Origin: Longimicrobiales bacterium
Lineage (GTDB): Bacteria; Gemmatimonadota; Gemmatimonadetes; Longimicrobiales; Gaopeijiaceae
Assembly: GCA_028823235.1 (NCBI GenBank)
Contig: JAPKBW010000018.1
Span: forward strand, 1-55,266
Reading direction: 5' to 3'
Length of the DNA stretch: 55,266 bases
The notes beneath the pieces were generated by a model that saw nothing but the letters and a program-made list of their open reading frames with translations, made no database searches and had not been told where the DNA came from. How positions within the stretch are numbered: the stretch's first letter is position 1; every line of letters starts with the position of its first letter. Shown here piece after piece: positions 45,804 through 55,266 of the stretch. The translations under genes were made by a program, and so were the position numbers.

Positions 45804-48800
45804 TTACGCTCCCGAACGCACTCGAACCGCAAAGCACGGGACTTCATAAATTCGGAGGCCGTCCACCCACTGCGTACCGAATATCTCCACCGTGACGGAC
45901 TCGCCTTCGACGATGTCGACCTTGAGAGCCTCTACCTCCGTGACGACTTCATCGCGAGATGGAACGACCTGTCCGCGGTACTTCCAGGAAACAGGGAAGC
46001 CCACGATCGGATGCTCCCAGACTGGATTCTCGAGACCGTCGAGCCATCCCTTCAAATGGACGAGTGCACGAGCAGACTGGACGAGCGCCTCGAGTCCGAG
46101 CGAACCGGGCTGGACCGGGTCGTCGTAGAAATGCGCCTTGAAGTACCAGTTTTCGGCACGGATTTCCTGTAACGTCCGAATTCGACCCAGGCCGGCATCT
46201 CCGGCGTCCGGCCAGAATCCAGTGACCGCGTCCAGCATGCGGATCGCACCAGACTCCATCCCAGGCAAATGCGCGAGTTCTCCGCCATCAGGGATCAGAG
46301 ACATAGGGGCGAGGTCAGAAGGCTCGATGAGGCGAGCCCGCATCTCATCGGTCATGGGAAGACCCTTCTGTTCTTCCAGAATCTTCGGACTGAAGAACCC
46401 GAAGTCCGTCTTGAGGGTCAGCACAACACCCTCCGCATCGCGACAGGTGACGTTAAAGAACACGATGCTCGTCCCGCCGGCCTTTGCGAAACGAGTCAGC
46501 TCTGTTGTGAAAGTGAGCGTGCCGATGTCCGGCCCGATGTCCTTGTAGATGGTGCAGTCATCTCCGTCGAGATTCCGGAACGCGACGTCGCCTTCCGTAT
46601 CCGCGAAGAAATTGAGGTAGCAAGAGAACCAGCCGCAGGGCTGGAGCAGAGCCTCCACAACGACCGCGAACGGCATCGTACCCTGCCCCTCTGCGAAGTA
46701 CCACGCGTCCGGGTCAACTTCGAGGGTCGATACGAGCGTGCCGGAGTCCGAGGCGGAGCCGGGCGCAACGTCGACTTCGACGATGCTGCTCATGAAGTGG
46801 TAAGGAGGACCAGGCAAGCGCGGACATTTCAGTGCCCCGTCATACTTCTCAAACATCGTCCCGAACGCGTCGCTCGGCTTGCCCCAGGCACAGGACAGCA
46901 ACGCCCCGTAGTCGCCGCGCACATCGCTGTTTCCTGGTCCGACGAGCCGGATCGGCTCCGCACCCTCCAAGAACTCACCCTTCGTCGTCAGTGGGTAATC
47001 CGGAACCAGCCGTAGGCCGAAGCGTCGGCACTGGAAGACCTTGAAGCCATCACTCGTACACAGGAGCGACGCGTAGACCTCGGGGAGGTCACCATCGATG
47101 ACCTCCTCGATGAACACTTCGTAATCCAGATCGTGCGGGCCCGTGGGAATCACCTGGCCGCGGCAGAGGAAGCGCGCCATCTCACCGGGGACCGGCTCGA
47201 AGCGCCATCCGTCGCGCGGGAGTGTGAAGCCCATCGCGGCCATCGCGAACGACAGTGCCTGAGTAGCTGCATCGGCCATCAATGTGCCGGGCATGCACGA
47301 GTCATTCTTGAAGTGCCCGTCATAGAACCAGGCATCGGCAGGTACGTGCGCCTCAGCACGGACGTAACCACGTCCCCACGGTCCACCTTCCGGCTCGAAC
47401 TCCGGTACCGAATCGATTAGACGCAGCAATCCGTTAGGTGTATTCGGCGTGCGGGTGTGGCATGAAGCCAGCTCGAAACCTTCCCCGAAGCAGGCGAAGG
47501 CATCCCCTTCGACCCATGCACCGAACTCCTCTGACGTGAAGCTCCGCTTGGTGCTCAACATCGGCGCCGGATCGAGGCGAGCGTCCGGATCGGGCGTGTC
47601 CTCGGCGGCATCCCAAAGGACACCACCAGAACCAGACAGCTCCTCTTCGGTGAAGAATCCGGCCTGTCCGTTTCGTACAGAGATCAGCAGCCGGTCACCG
47701 ACGTAGCAGTCGTAGTGGAAGAAGAAGAGACGAACGTCACCAGTCTTCGCATGACCATCGACGTAGATGTCATACGTGAGCGTCTCACCCGGCGCCGGCA
47801 GGTCGCCGTGGAACGTCAGGTCACACCCGAGCAAGCGGTATACACGATCTCCCTTGTTCAGGAAATCAGCGCCCAGCCATGAGATCAACAACAGGTCGGC
47901 CTGACCGGACTCGATCACGACGCCCGGGGCCATCCGGCCCGTGTGCAGGTACCACGCGTCTTCTTTGACGTCCGTCTCCGTGACGACACGCCCTTTCTTC
48001 ATCGTCCCCGGCTCGCCCTCGATGAGCAGCGCACGATCGGTGAAGAGGAGCGGCGGCTCCGGCATACGCACCTGACGTGCGTATCCATCCTGCTGCTCAA
48101 ATAGTTCGCCAAAGATCTCGGAGATCTTTCCTCCCGAGTGTATCTCAAGCTGTTCGCGGGTGAGGAAGACTGTGTCCGGCAGTTCGTCACGGTTGATCGG
48201 TGGTGCAACCGGGATCACCGGTGACGGCGCAGCGGACGAAGCCTTCTTGTCGGCCTTCGCCGGAGCTGCCGGAGCTGCCGCGAGGGGTGCCACTGAGGGC
48301 GCCGGAGTGTGCGCAGCAGGTGTCGCCGGCGCATCCACGACCACGCGCAGATCTGGAGCGCGCGGTGCGGCCGGTGTCGAAGTTGGAGCCGGCAGAGCAA
48401 CACTACCGGAGTCCACGACGGCGCTCAGTCCGAGCGACAGGAAGGCATCGTGCGTCTCCTTCTGCTCGCGCAGAAAGTCTGCATGGACCTGGGCGATGGA
48501 ATTAAACAGGTCGAGCGCGGCGTTTCCGGTCGGCGCCTGAAGAGCCTCGGCCGCGATCGAACCCGTGCCACCGGCCGAAGGCGTCACGGGAATCGCCGCA
48601 GGTGGCGACGCCGGCACTACGGGAGCGTCCGCAGCAGGTGTGGTCGGCGCACCGGGACTGAACTGGTGGCGCACATCGTACCCAACGCCCGATGAGGGCG
48701 GTGGTGCCATCGTTTCCCCATCTGGGGATGAAGTCGTTCCAGGCATCTCGTTCACTGCTTCAGAATGCGACGGGGCGGGCGCAGACGGCGCCACGACCTC

Positions 48801-51800
48801 TGTTTTCAGTACAGCGTTCTCGCCAAACGTGGCGGGCCAGACGACGGCTGGTGGGTGCGCAGCCAGCCGCAGGAGTGAACCCGCTGGCTCTTCGAGAGGC
48901 TGACCGCCCTCCCGGAGACCGCGCAGACGGTCGACAAACGTCTCGAGTTGCATGGGCACGCCCGTCGCCCAGAGCTTTGCGACCGACCGACCCACCGCTT
49001 CGAGACCCGCTCCTTCATGCGGATCGAGTGCCACAGCCATGTGGGGTCGCCCTTCCAGAATGCGACCCACGGCCCCTGTGACAATGGCTCGTGGCCCGTG
49101 TTCGACGAAGATCCGAACGCCGTCCGCGTAAGCCTGCTCGATCGTCTTTGGGAAGTCGATCGGATCGATCGCCTGCTGCGTGATCGCGTCAGCGGCGGCC
49201 TCTCTGGTCGGTACATAGGCACGGTTTCCGGCATTCGTGTAGAACCGGATATCGGGCACCTCGCGCGTGTCGCGCGAGTGAATGTCATGCCAGGTCTTCT
49301 TGAATGGGGCCAGTGGCGCGGCGTGAACGATCATGTCCAGGCCGAGCTGAATCGCCTTGTTCCGTCCAACCGCCTCAACCACTCGATCACAGCCAGCAGC
49401 GTCTCCGCCGATGACCACGTCTTCGTAGTGGTGGATAACCGTTAGATAGACACGATCCTCGCCCTCCATCGCCGCCTCGACGACCGCGAGCGGAGCGGCA
49501 ATGCGGAAGTTCTTCCAGTCGGGTAGCTCGCCTTCGGGCAGTCCCCAGTATGTCGCCGCAGACCGGCACTCGCCGGTCAACTGATTCACGTACATCTCGG
49601 ACGTATTGATCTCGACGAGCATGTCATCGAGGTCGTGCCAGACACCGAACGCCATGAGGGAGTTCGTCTCACCCGACGAGAGTCCAAGAGCAACCTGAGG
49701 TCTCATGCCGAGGATGTCGCGCGTGAACTCCGTGTGCGCCTGACAGACAAAGGACGAACCCTGTAGCTGGGTCGCCGGCGAGAACGGCTCAACGTCGGCT
49801 CCGTACAACGTGGCAGCGAGGCTCGGAGTTCCGTCGAATTTCACTGCGAGGTTGTGACCAATCTTTGGGAAGGCGAGGAGGAGATCTCTCGCCGCGCCTG
49901 GGTAAGCGGCCGCCGCCCCGGTGTAGCAGAACGCGACTTCGCCTTCCGGCCTGCCTTCGCCATAGAACAACCCCGGTGCAGACGGCACACGTCCTTCCGC
50001 CAACTCACCGGCGGCATGGGCTCGGAGACGCTCCACTTCTTCGAAAGTTTGCCCCACGAGGGCCAGTCGAACGCTGCCCTGATGGACCTGCAGGCCAGCA
50101 GCCACCGTCGCAGCTAATTCGCTTATCGAATCAGCGGCATGGAAGTGGATCACAGGCGCGTCGACAGGCGAGATGGCATCCGTCGTAGCCGCAGGAGCTG
50201 CCAGCTGAACGGTCGACGCGAGCCCCGAGTACGAGGTCACGGACGCGGTGGTGTGAACCAGGTCCTGACGTCGAGGAGCAGGCCACGCGCCCTCTCGATC
50301 AATCACGGCGCCCAGGTGGGCCGTGACTGCGCCCGCTGCGACGTGAAGCAGCCCCGACGCTCCGTGGGCGTGGCCGAACCGCGCCGTCACTTCGCTCTCA
50401 CCGGTCTCCGGCACGAGGGCGAGGTCTACCGCTCCGACTTCGGGCTCGTCCATATCCTCGACGAGCGAAGCGAAGATGGGATAGCCCTTCTCGGTCGCAT
50501 CACGCTCACGCATGAGGACCATCGCGACCGCCACATCTCCGGGTCGCTGGCGATCTGCGGGCAGCACGGATGCCGCTGCAGCGCGGTGCGACAGCTCGTG
50601 GGAGAAATCCGATGCCCCCACGAGAGCCGCGTCGATCTCACCGGCCTGGAGCGCACGGACTGCGAGCTTCAGCGCGTCGAGGCCAGACAGCTCCTCGCTC
50701 GCAACCGTAAAGCCAGGGGCGCGCCAATCCTGCTGTGCGTGTACGCGATTCGCAGGAATGTTCGGCATGCAGCCGATCACTCCGGCAGCCGTCAGATGAC
50801 GCGCCGCCCGATCATTCACATCGCGCCAACCGGCCATATCGGCGTCGGGGCCAAGCAATTCCCGAAGCCGAACACGCAATCCGTGTCGAGCTACCTGAGG
50901 ATCGACGCACATCCCAATGTAGACACCCGTCCGATCAGGATTGAGGCCGCCGACCTGACCCAGGGCCTCTTCGACCACTTGGAGGATCGATGTCTGTTGG
51001 GCAAGGCTTTCCTGCAAATCATTCGGAGGAAACCCGAGCTTCGTCATCGAAAGGACGATCTCTTCGGTCCGCGTTGACTCCTCTCCTCTCGCCTCGACCA
51101 ATCGACGCACGAAGGCCGGAAGCCCGACCTGGTCGCCCGCGATCACACCGAGGGCCGAGATTGCCACGGCCTGCGCGATCTTTTCGGCAGGATCAGATCG
51201 CGGCAAAGACACCGCAGGTGCCTCGCCCGTCCATTCCTCGACGATCAGGTGGGCGTTGTTCCCGCCAAAGCCGAAGTTCGAGATCGCCGCGCGGCGCGGG
51301 CCCTTGCTCTTCCAGGGCTCGGCTTCAGCCAGTAGACGGAAGCCCTGCTCATCGATCATGCTGAGCGGATCATCGCAGGGCGTTGGTGGGAGGAGACCCG
51401 CTTCGAAAGCGCTGAGCATCTTGAGGAGGCTCGCGACTCCCGATGCAGTAATCGGATGCCCGATGTTGCCCTTCAGTGACCCGATCACCGGCTTAGGTCC
51501 GTCACCCCAAAGCAGAGCAAGAGACTCGAGCTCGATGCTGTCGCCTCGAGGCGTTCCCGTGGCGTGGCACTCGATGAACCCGATGTCCTGAGGGGTTAGT
51601 CCGGCCTGGGCGTACGCGGACTTCATGGCCCGCACCTGTCCGTCCGCCGAGGGGGCAAGGAATCCACTCTGCCGCCCGTCGTTAGAGAGGCCGATCCCGC
51701 GAATGACTCCGAAGATCCGGTCGCCCGACTCCACAGCATCGTCGAGCCGCTTGAGTGCGACTAGTCCCGCACCTTCAGCGGGGAGCAATCCGTCTGCGGC

Positions 51801-52544
51801 CTTGTGGAACGGACGTGACTGGCCTGTCGGGCTCAACGCCTGAAGCGCGGTGAATCCCAGGTGAATAAAGAGTGGATCCGCACGTGCCACACCGCCCGCC
51901 AACATGAGGTCGGCTTCGCGGTCCTGGAGGCGCCGACAGGCGATCTCCAGGGCGTAGAGTGAGGACGCGCAGGCAGCGTCGAGCGCAAACACGTCCCCTG
52001 TGAGCCCATATGCAGCCGCTACGACATGCGCCGGCCCACCCGAGGAGAAGCGATTCCGGGCATCGGACCTGCCATCATCCAGGCCAGGCTTCGGCGCATT
52101 TTGTCCCTCGCCAAGCCAGAAATCCTCAACGAAGCGAGTATGCTCGACTGTCGGATATGAAAGGTTGCCGATCACCAGCCCCGTCCCAGGCGGCGGTGTA
52201 TCAACGCCCGCTTCCCCGAGAGCGACCCCCGCGCAATGAAGCAGCCACTGGGTCAGCGTGTCGAGACGGTGAGGCTCATCGATGCGGTCGGCAAGCGTAG
52301 ATACGTCGAAGACCTCGTCGAAGCCGGTGACATACCCACCACGATTGCTCACGACGTGCTCTGCACCGACACCTGGCGACTTGTCCGCCAGCAGCTTCTC
52401 GGAATCGATCCCCCAAGCTCCGGCAGGCGCCTCTCCAATAAGAACACGGGCGTCCCGAACGGCTTCGAACAAAGCCTCAGGGCTCAGCGCCCCGGGCAAC
52501 ACGCAGGATCGCCCAACAACCGCGATGGGCTCAAAACTACTCAT
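45804..52544 (-). CDS. pfaC: PfaC-like iterative synthase, KS-CLF-AT-DH-DH
   Basis: This 2246-residue megasynthase has an intact ketosynthase (about 1-440) with Cys192 in DAACASSLY, His327 in CHATGT and His363 in GNIGH. A chain-length-factor domain (about 455-790) has no active Cys (FTVASEELSG). An acyltransferase (about 860-1215) has Ser956 in GLSSGE. After an Ala/Pro linker (about 1245-1450) come four hotdog units forming two FabA-like dehydratases (about 1465-1850 and 1880-2245), with catalytic-type His in LHTGRMAPG, DGHFKNDSCMPG and KAHFYDDPVQPG. The third unit reads GQGTMPFAV, the usual His-less form. GGAG lies seven bases before the ATG. An AT inside this subunit, rather than in a separate PfaB, matches the myxobacterial Pfa3 type. 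No acyltransferase of the AGPAT type follows. A secondary-lipid or polyene product is equally possible. Confidence 0.93.
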   Translation of the reverse strand: MSSFEPIAVVGRSCVLPGALSPEALFEAVRDARVLIGEAPAGAWGIDSEKLLADKSPGVGAEHVVSNRGGYVTGFDEVFDVSTLADRIDEPHRLDTLTQWLLHCAGVALGEAGVDTPPPGTGLVIGNLSYPTVEHTRFVEDFWLGEGQNAPKPGLDDGRSDARNRFSSGGPAHVVAAAYGLTGDVFALDAACASSLYALEIACRRLQDREADLMLAGGVARADPLFIHLGFTALQALSPTGQSRPFHKAADGLLPAEGAGLVALKRLDDAVESGDRIFGVIRGIGLSNDGRQSGFLAPSADGQVRAMKSAYAQAGLTPQDIGFIECHATGTPRGDSIELESLALLWGDGPKPVIGSLKGNIGHPITASGVASLLKMLSAFEAGLLPPTPCDDPLSMIDEQGFRLLAEAEPWKSKGPRRAAISNFGFGGNNAHLIVEEWTGEAPAVSLPRSDPAEKIAQAVAISALGVIAGDQVGLPAFVRRLVEARGEESTRTEEIVLSMTKLGFPPNDLQESLAQQTSILQVVEEALGQVGGLNPDRTGVYIGMCVDPQVARHGLRVRLRELLGPDADMAGWRDVNDRAARHLTAAGVIGCMPNIPANRVHAQQDWRAPGFTVASEELSGLDALKLAVRALQAGEIDAALVGASDFSHELSHRAAAASVLPADRQRPGDVAVAMVLMRERDATEKGYPIFASLVEDMDEPEVGAVDLALVPETGESEVTARFGHAHGASGLLHVAAGAVTAHLGAVIDREGAWPAPRRQDLVHTTASVTSYSGLASTVQLAAPAATTDAISPVDAPVIHFHAADSISELAATVAAGLQVHQGSVRLALVGQTFEEVERLRAHAAGELAEGRVPSAPGLFYGEGRPEGEVAFCYTGAAAAYPGAARDLLLAFPKIGHNLAVKFDGTPSLAATLYGADVEPFSPATQLQGSSFVCQAHTEFTRDILGMRPQVALGLSSGETNSLMAFGVWHDLDDMLVEINTSEMYVNQLTGECRSAATYWGLPEGELPDWKNFRIAAPLAVVEAAMEGEDRVYLTVIHHYEDVVIGGDAAGCDRVVEAVGRNKAIQLGLDMIVHAAPLAPFKKTWHDIHSRDTREVPDIRFYTNAGNRAYVPTREAAADAITQQAIDPIDFPKTIEQAYADGVRIFVEHGPRAIVTGAVGRILEGRPHMAVALDPHEGAGLEAVGRSVAKLWATGVPMQLETFVDRLRGLREGGQPLEEPAGSLLRLAAHPPAVVWPATFGENAVLKTEVVAPSAPAPSHSEAVNEMPGTTSSPDGETMAPPPSSGVGYDVRHQFSPGAPTTPAADAPVVPASPPAAIPVTPSAGGTGSIAAEALQAPTGNAALDLFNSIAQVHADFLREQKETHDAFLSLGLSAVVDSGSVALPAPTSTPAAPRAPDLRVVVDAPATPAAHTPAPSVAPLAAAPAAPAKADKKASSAAPSPVIPVAPPINRDELPDTVFLTREQLEIHSGGKISEIFGELFEQQDGYARQVRMPEPPLLFTDRALLIEGEPGTMKKGRVVTETDVKEDAWYLHTGRMAPGVVIESGQADLLLISWLGADFLNKGDRVYRLLGCDLTFHGDLPAPGETLTYDIYVDGHAKTGDVRLFFFHYDCYVGDRLLISVRNGQAGFFTEEELSGSGGVLWDAAEDTPDPDARLDPAPMLSTKRSFTSEEFGAWVEGDAFACFGEGFELASCHTRTPNTPNGLLRLIDSVPEFEPEGGPWGRGYVRAEAHVPADAWFYDGHFKNDSCMPGTLMADAATQALSFAMAAMGFTLPRDGWRFEPVPGEMARFLCRGQVIPTGPHDLDYEVFIEEVIDGDLPEVYASLLCTSDGFKVFQCRRFGLRLVPDYPLTTKGEFLEGAEPIRLVGPGNSDVRGDYGALLSCAWGKPSDAFGTMFEKYDGALKCPRLPGPPYHFMSSIVEVDVAPGSASDSGTLVSTLEVDPDAWYFAEGQGTMPFAVVVEALLQPCGWFSCYLNFFADTEGDVAFRNLDGDDCTIYKDIGPDIGTLTFTTELTRFAKAGGTSIVFFNVTCRDAEGVVLTLKTDFGFFSPKILEEQKGLPMTDEMRARLIEPSDLAPMSLIPDGGELAHLPGMESGAIRMLDAVTGFWPDAGDAGLGRIRTLQEIRAENWYFKAHFYDDPVQPGSLGLEALVQSARALVHLKGWLDGLENPVWEHPIVGFPVSWKYRGQVVPSRDEVVTEVEALKVDIVEGESVTVEIFGTQWVDGLRIYEVPCFAVRVRSGA

Positions 52545-52569
52545 GTACGACTCCGTTCAACTTTTTCGA

Positions 52570-55266
52570 TCAGGCGCCCGGCGCGTCGAACTGCACTTCG
52601 CGCAGCTCGGCAACGAGGTCGCCATCTTCAGTCGCAAGAATGAAATCGAACAGCGTGCCTCGCTCCGTCTGCCGTGCCCGGAACGCCGACCTCAGCTGCT
52701 CAGGAATCGACTCGAGGTGGTGCACGACCATCGTGCCCATGCTGGCGATCTTCTCCATGGCACCGGCCTTCTGGTGCGTCCAGAGCTCTCCGAGTTGCAG
52801 GAGCCCCTCGAACGTCGCCGGGTCAAACCCACGCGAGAACGCCTTGGGCGGCCACCCAAGACTGGTGGCACTTCTCAGCAACGCCATCCCACCCTCTTCG
52901 GATACGCCCTCCAAGTCGACGATCGAGCGGTAGGAACTCGCGTTCCCGAGAACCTCATAGGCGCCTTCCGGCTCGAACGGCCACGGCTCTAGGCCACCTG
53001 ACGGGACCGACGGTGGCGGGGTCGCGCCATTCTCATCGTACCGAACCGTCGTCTCATGGTGCACCGTACCTACCGCGTCCTTGAACATGAGGCGGTACCC
53101 GGGGATCGCACCCTCGATCGGATGAACCTCGACGGTGTGACCACCCTCCGACGGGTTCGTGTCCTGACCGGGCATCGCGATCACGAAGTCTTCCAGGTAC
53201 ATGCGCATGGTCCGGACAGGCTTGAGGGCCTGTCCGATCCGCAGCGCAAAGTCAGCAACCATCGCAGGAGCGAGTCGGCCATTCGCCGATCCGTTGCCCG
53301 CAGCCTCGAGCGCTGTCGCGGCCGGGAACGAAAGCGTGTGCATGCTCGCCGGGAAAGAAGGAGCCGCGAGCACGACGCGCTCGACGCCCTCACCGTCCAA
53401 ACTGAGCTCATCGACAAAGAACTGAGCGCCGAGATCGACATCAAGAAGCGCGATGCCCTGCTTCTCGAAGTGAGCGGCCAGGCCTGCATCGACCATTCCG
53501 CCCGCCCACGGGCCCCAGTTGTAGGACCGCACCCGGCACCACTCGCCGCGGCGTTGTGCCTCAGCGGCAGCAACCTTGTTGAGCACTTCATTAGCAGCAG
53601 CGTAGGCCGACTGGCCTGCGTTTCCAGCTCGTGCTGCGATCGAAGAGAAGATCGCGATCAGTTGGATCGGGTCCTCTTTCGTCGCCTCGAGCAGTACGGA
53701 CAGACCGCCGACCTTCGGGCCGAACACATCTGCTACCCGGTCGGGCGTCATGTCTACGATCGCCTTGTCACGCAGCACCCCGGCCCCATGAACGATGCCG
53801 TCGATCGAGCCCCAGGTCTGGCGGACCTGATCGAGCGCTGCCTGAACCTGCGCAGGATCGTTGACGTCCGCGCTCAGATACATGGCGTCGACGCCGCGGG
53901 CGTCGAGATTGGCCAATGACATCTGCACCTCGGCACTCGCCGCGAGTGACTGCGCCTGCTTCTGAATGCCTGTGAAGTCGACCGTCTGGCCCTTCTTACT
54001 CGCGACAGCCGCGAGGGCTCCCGTGATCTGCACGGAGTCGGTCGAGAGAGGAACGCCCTCAGGCCACTCAGCAAGAGCTGACCGCCCAAGGAGAGCAAGC
54101 TTCACATTCCACTCTTCGGCGAGGCGCGCGACCGAACTTCCGGTAACGCCTCGCGCTCCGCCCGACACGATAATCACGGATCCAGGCTCGAGTGCCGCAG
54201 ACTTTGTTCCGGTCATCGTCAGCGGCTCGATCTGCACGACCGCCCGGGCGCCGTCGGCCCCAATGCCAACTTCGAGGGCCGGACCGCCAAGGAAGAGTTC
54301 GTCGATAATCTCGGCCGCCGCGGTCGAGGGATCGGCTACATCGATGGCCTTGAGTGATGCACCGGGCCATTCGCGCGCCGCGGTCTTCACGACACCTGCC
54401 AGGCCACCGGTCCACGCTCCGGCTCCGGGATCGCCGGCGAGACCGAAGTCCCCGCCAGTCGACTGGATCGTAACGAAGACCCGCTCTGACGACTCCGGGT
54501 GCTGCGCGACCATACGGGCCGCCTGAATCGCATTCTGGTGAACGGCGATCGCGCCGTCTGCGCCGACCTGATGACCTCCCAGGCCCGCCAGGCTAATCAC
54601 GGCCCGGGCAGAAGCCGACGGGACCTCAACAATGACCGGCTCGAGCCCGCGTTCCTTGAGTCCTTCTGCAAGCTCGCCCGCCAACTCCGTGTGCTCTGAT
54701 GTAATCTCGACCGAGGTACCCTCGGAAAGCCCAGCGAGACCGAACCCAGGCCGGAGCTCAGAAACGATCCGCGGAACGAACGCAGAGACGGTGGTGGCAT
54801 CCACGACCATCGGTGTCACCGCAGAAGAAGCGACCGGCGCCGCTGCTGCTGCCTGCGGAGCCACCTCAACTACTGGCGCCTCGACAACGGCAGGAGCCGC
54901 CGGTGTTTCTACCGGAGCCGCGATACCGCCAGCCAGCCTGTCCGCTACATCCCGTAGTGTGCGAAGCGTGGCCAACTCAGACGGAGCGATCTCCGGCATG
55001 CCAGGGATTCGCTCCTGGAGCTCGGACAGAATCTCGACCTGCTTGATCGAATCGATTCCGAGACCGGCTTCCATTTCCATGTCCAGATCGAGCATTTCGA
55101 CCGGGTAACCAGTCTTCTCAGCTACGACCTCGAGCGCGAGCGCCGTCACGTCTATATCGGGCGTTGCGGCTGCAACCAATGCCGCAGGTGTCGCAGGTGC
55201 AATGCTCGGTCCCGCCGCTGCCGCAGGCATACCGGCGATCAGCTTGTCCGCGACATCACGCAGCGT
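52570..55266 (-). CDS. pfaA: PfaA-like synthase, C-terminal part (ACP-ACP-KR-DH), N-terminus off the window
   Basis: The frame is open to the right edge. Its first residues, TLRDVADKLIAG, are the end of one ACP and repeat the end of the next (TLRDVADRLAGG). One complete ACP follows (about residues 47-112) with the phosphopantetheine Ser in LGIDSIKQ at about 73. After an Ala/Pro/Val linker there is a ketoreductase (about 155-650) with NADP motif GGARGVTG and catalytic Ser, Tyr and Asn in FSS and SAYAAANE. The last 230 residues are the PfaA terminal dehydratase-like region. The expected KS, acyltransferase and further ACPs must lie to the right. The gene ends 25 bp before the PfaC-like gene. 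Confidence 0.93.
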   Translation of the reverse strand, partial: TLRDVADKLIAGMPAAAAGPSIAPATPAALVAAATPDIDVTALALEVVAEKTGYPVEMLDLDMEMEAGLGIDSIKQVEILSELQERIPGMPEIAPSELATLRTLRDVADRLAGGIAAPVETPAAPAVVEAPVVEVAPQAAAAAPVASSAVTPMVVDATTVSAFVPRIVSELRPGFGLAGLSEGTSVEITSEHTELAGELAEGLKERGLEPVIVEVPSASARAVISLAGLGGHQVGADGAIAVHQNAIQAARMVAQHPESSERVFVTIQSTGGDFGLAGDPGAGAWTGGLAGVVKTAAREWPGASLKAIDVADPSTAAAEIIDELFLGGPALEVGIGADGARAVVQIEPLTMTGTKSAALEPGSVIIVSGGARGVTGSSVARLAEEWNVKLALLGRSALAEWPEGVPLSTDSVQITGALAAVASKKGQTVDFTGIQKQAQSLAASAEVQMSLANLDARGVDAMYLSADVNDPAQVQAALDQVRQTWGSIDGIVHGAGVLRDKAIVDMTPDRVADVFGPKVGGLSVLLEATKEDPIQLIAIFSSIAARAGNAGQSAYAAANEVLNKVAAAEAQRRGEWCRVRSYNWGPWAGGMVDAGLAAHFEKQGIALLDVDLGAQFFVDELSLDGEGVERVVLAAPSFPASMHTLSFPAATALEAAGNGSANGRLAPAMVADFALRIGQALKPVRTMRMYLEDFVIAMPGQDTNPSEGGHTVEVHPIEGAIPGYRLMFKDAVGTVHHETTVRYDENGATPPPSVPSGGLEPWPFEPEGAYEVLGNASSYRSIVDLEGVSEEGGMALLRSATSLGWPPKAFSRGFDPATFEGLLQLGELWTHQKAGAMEKIASMGTMVVHHLESIPEQLRSAFRARQTERGTLFDFILATEDGDLVAELREVQFDAPGA

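Noticed and set aside
45804-52544. Ordinary modular type I polyketide synthase
   Set aside because: The CLF domain following the KS, four FabA-like hotdog units and lack of a module-style ACP/KR in this chain match iterative Pfa synthases.

Overview
The window is GC-rich bacterial DNA, densely coded and mostly on the minus strand. It has no tRNA, rRNA, CRISPR array or insertion sequence that I can see. I infer an uncultivated, probably marine Gemmatimonadota or close relative. The grounds are the large number of secreted peptidases, amidases and amidohydrolases with signal peptides, a DUF1028 protein, a LeuRS with an HVGN signature, and a decayed kinase fragment (GGMATVFLVEDLKHH) of the kind common in that phylum. 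This is family knowledge and not a database result.

Left part (1-14.1 kb): the N-terminal part of a lysine/alanine-rich histone H1-like protein with a 27-bp tandem repeat runs off the left edge. Next come a SprT-like metallopeptidase, a leuS-tkt pair, a lipoprotein, an MsbA-type ABC exporter, two lipoproteins, a small outer-membrane barrel, a Tat-exported PqqB-like metallo-hydrolase, yajQ and a soluble amidase.

Middle part (14.4-28.2 kb, all minus): a peptide and amino-acid scavenging block. It encodes an N-acyl-D-amino-acid deacylase lipoprotein, a Tat lipoprotein amidase, a beta-propeller/amidohydrolase fusion, an M19 dipeptidase coupled by ATGA overlap to a DUF1028 protein, and an S9 peptidase. 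An AEC-type carrier sits upstream. Several short decayed or unrecognised genes lie between them.

From 28.3 to 32.3 kb a plus-strand operon encodes a three-subunit periplasmic molybdenum hydroxylase resembling PaoABC: a Tat/2Fe-2S subunit, a molybdopterin subunit, and an FAD subunit with four extra cysteines. It is followed by an NHL-repeat protein, a Met-zincin protease, a zinc-ribbon protein, an imidazolonepropionase-like amidohydrolase, a PQQ-dependent dehydrogenase lipoprotein and a SnoaL-like lipoprotein.

Right part (42.0-55.3 kb, minus) is the most notable region. It is a polyunsaturated-fatty-acid (Pfa)-type iterative lipid/polyketide synthase operon that enters from the right edge. 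The C-terminal part of a PfaA-like protein (ACP-ACP-KR-DH) is followed by a 2246-residue PfaC-like megasynthase with order KS-CLF-AT-DH-DH. A phosphopantetheinyl transferase, a glyoxalase-like protein, a secreted L-asparaginase and a 448-residue protein of unknown family follow, all abutting or overlapping. The enzymes needed to load, elongate, reduce and dehydrate a chain, and to activate the carriers, are encoded together. The enoyl reductase and the front half of PfaA must lie outside the window.
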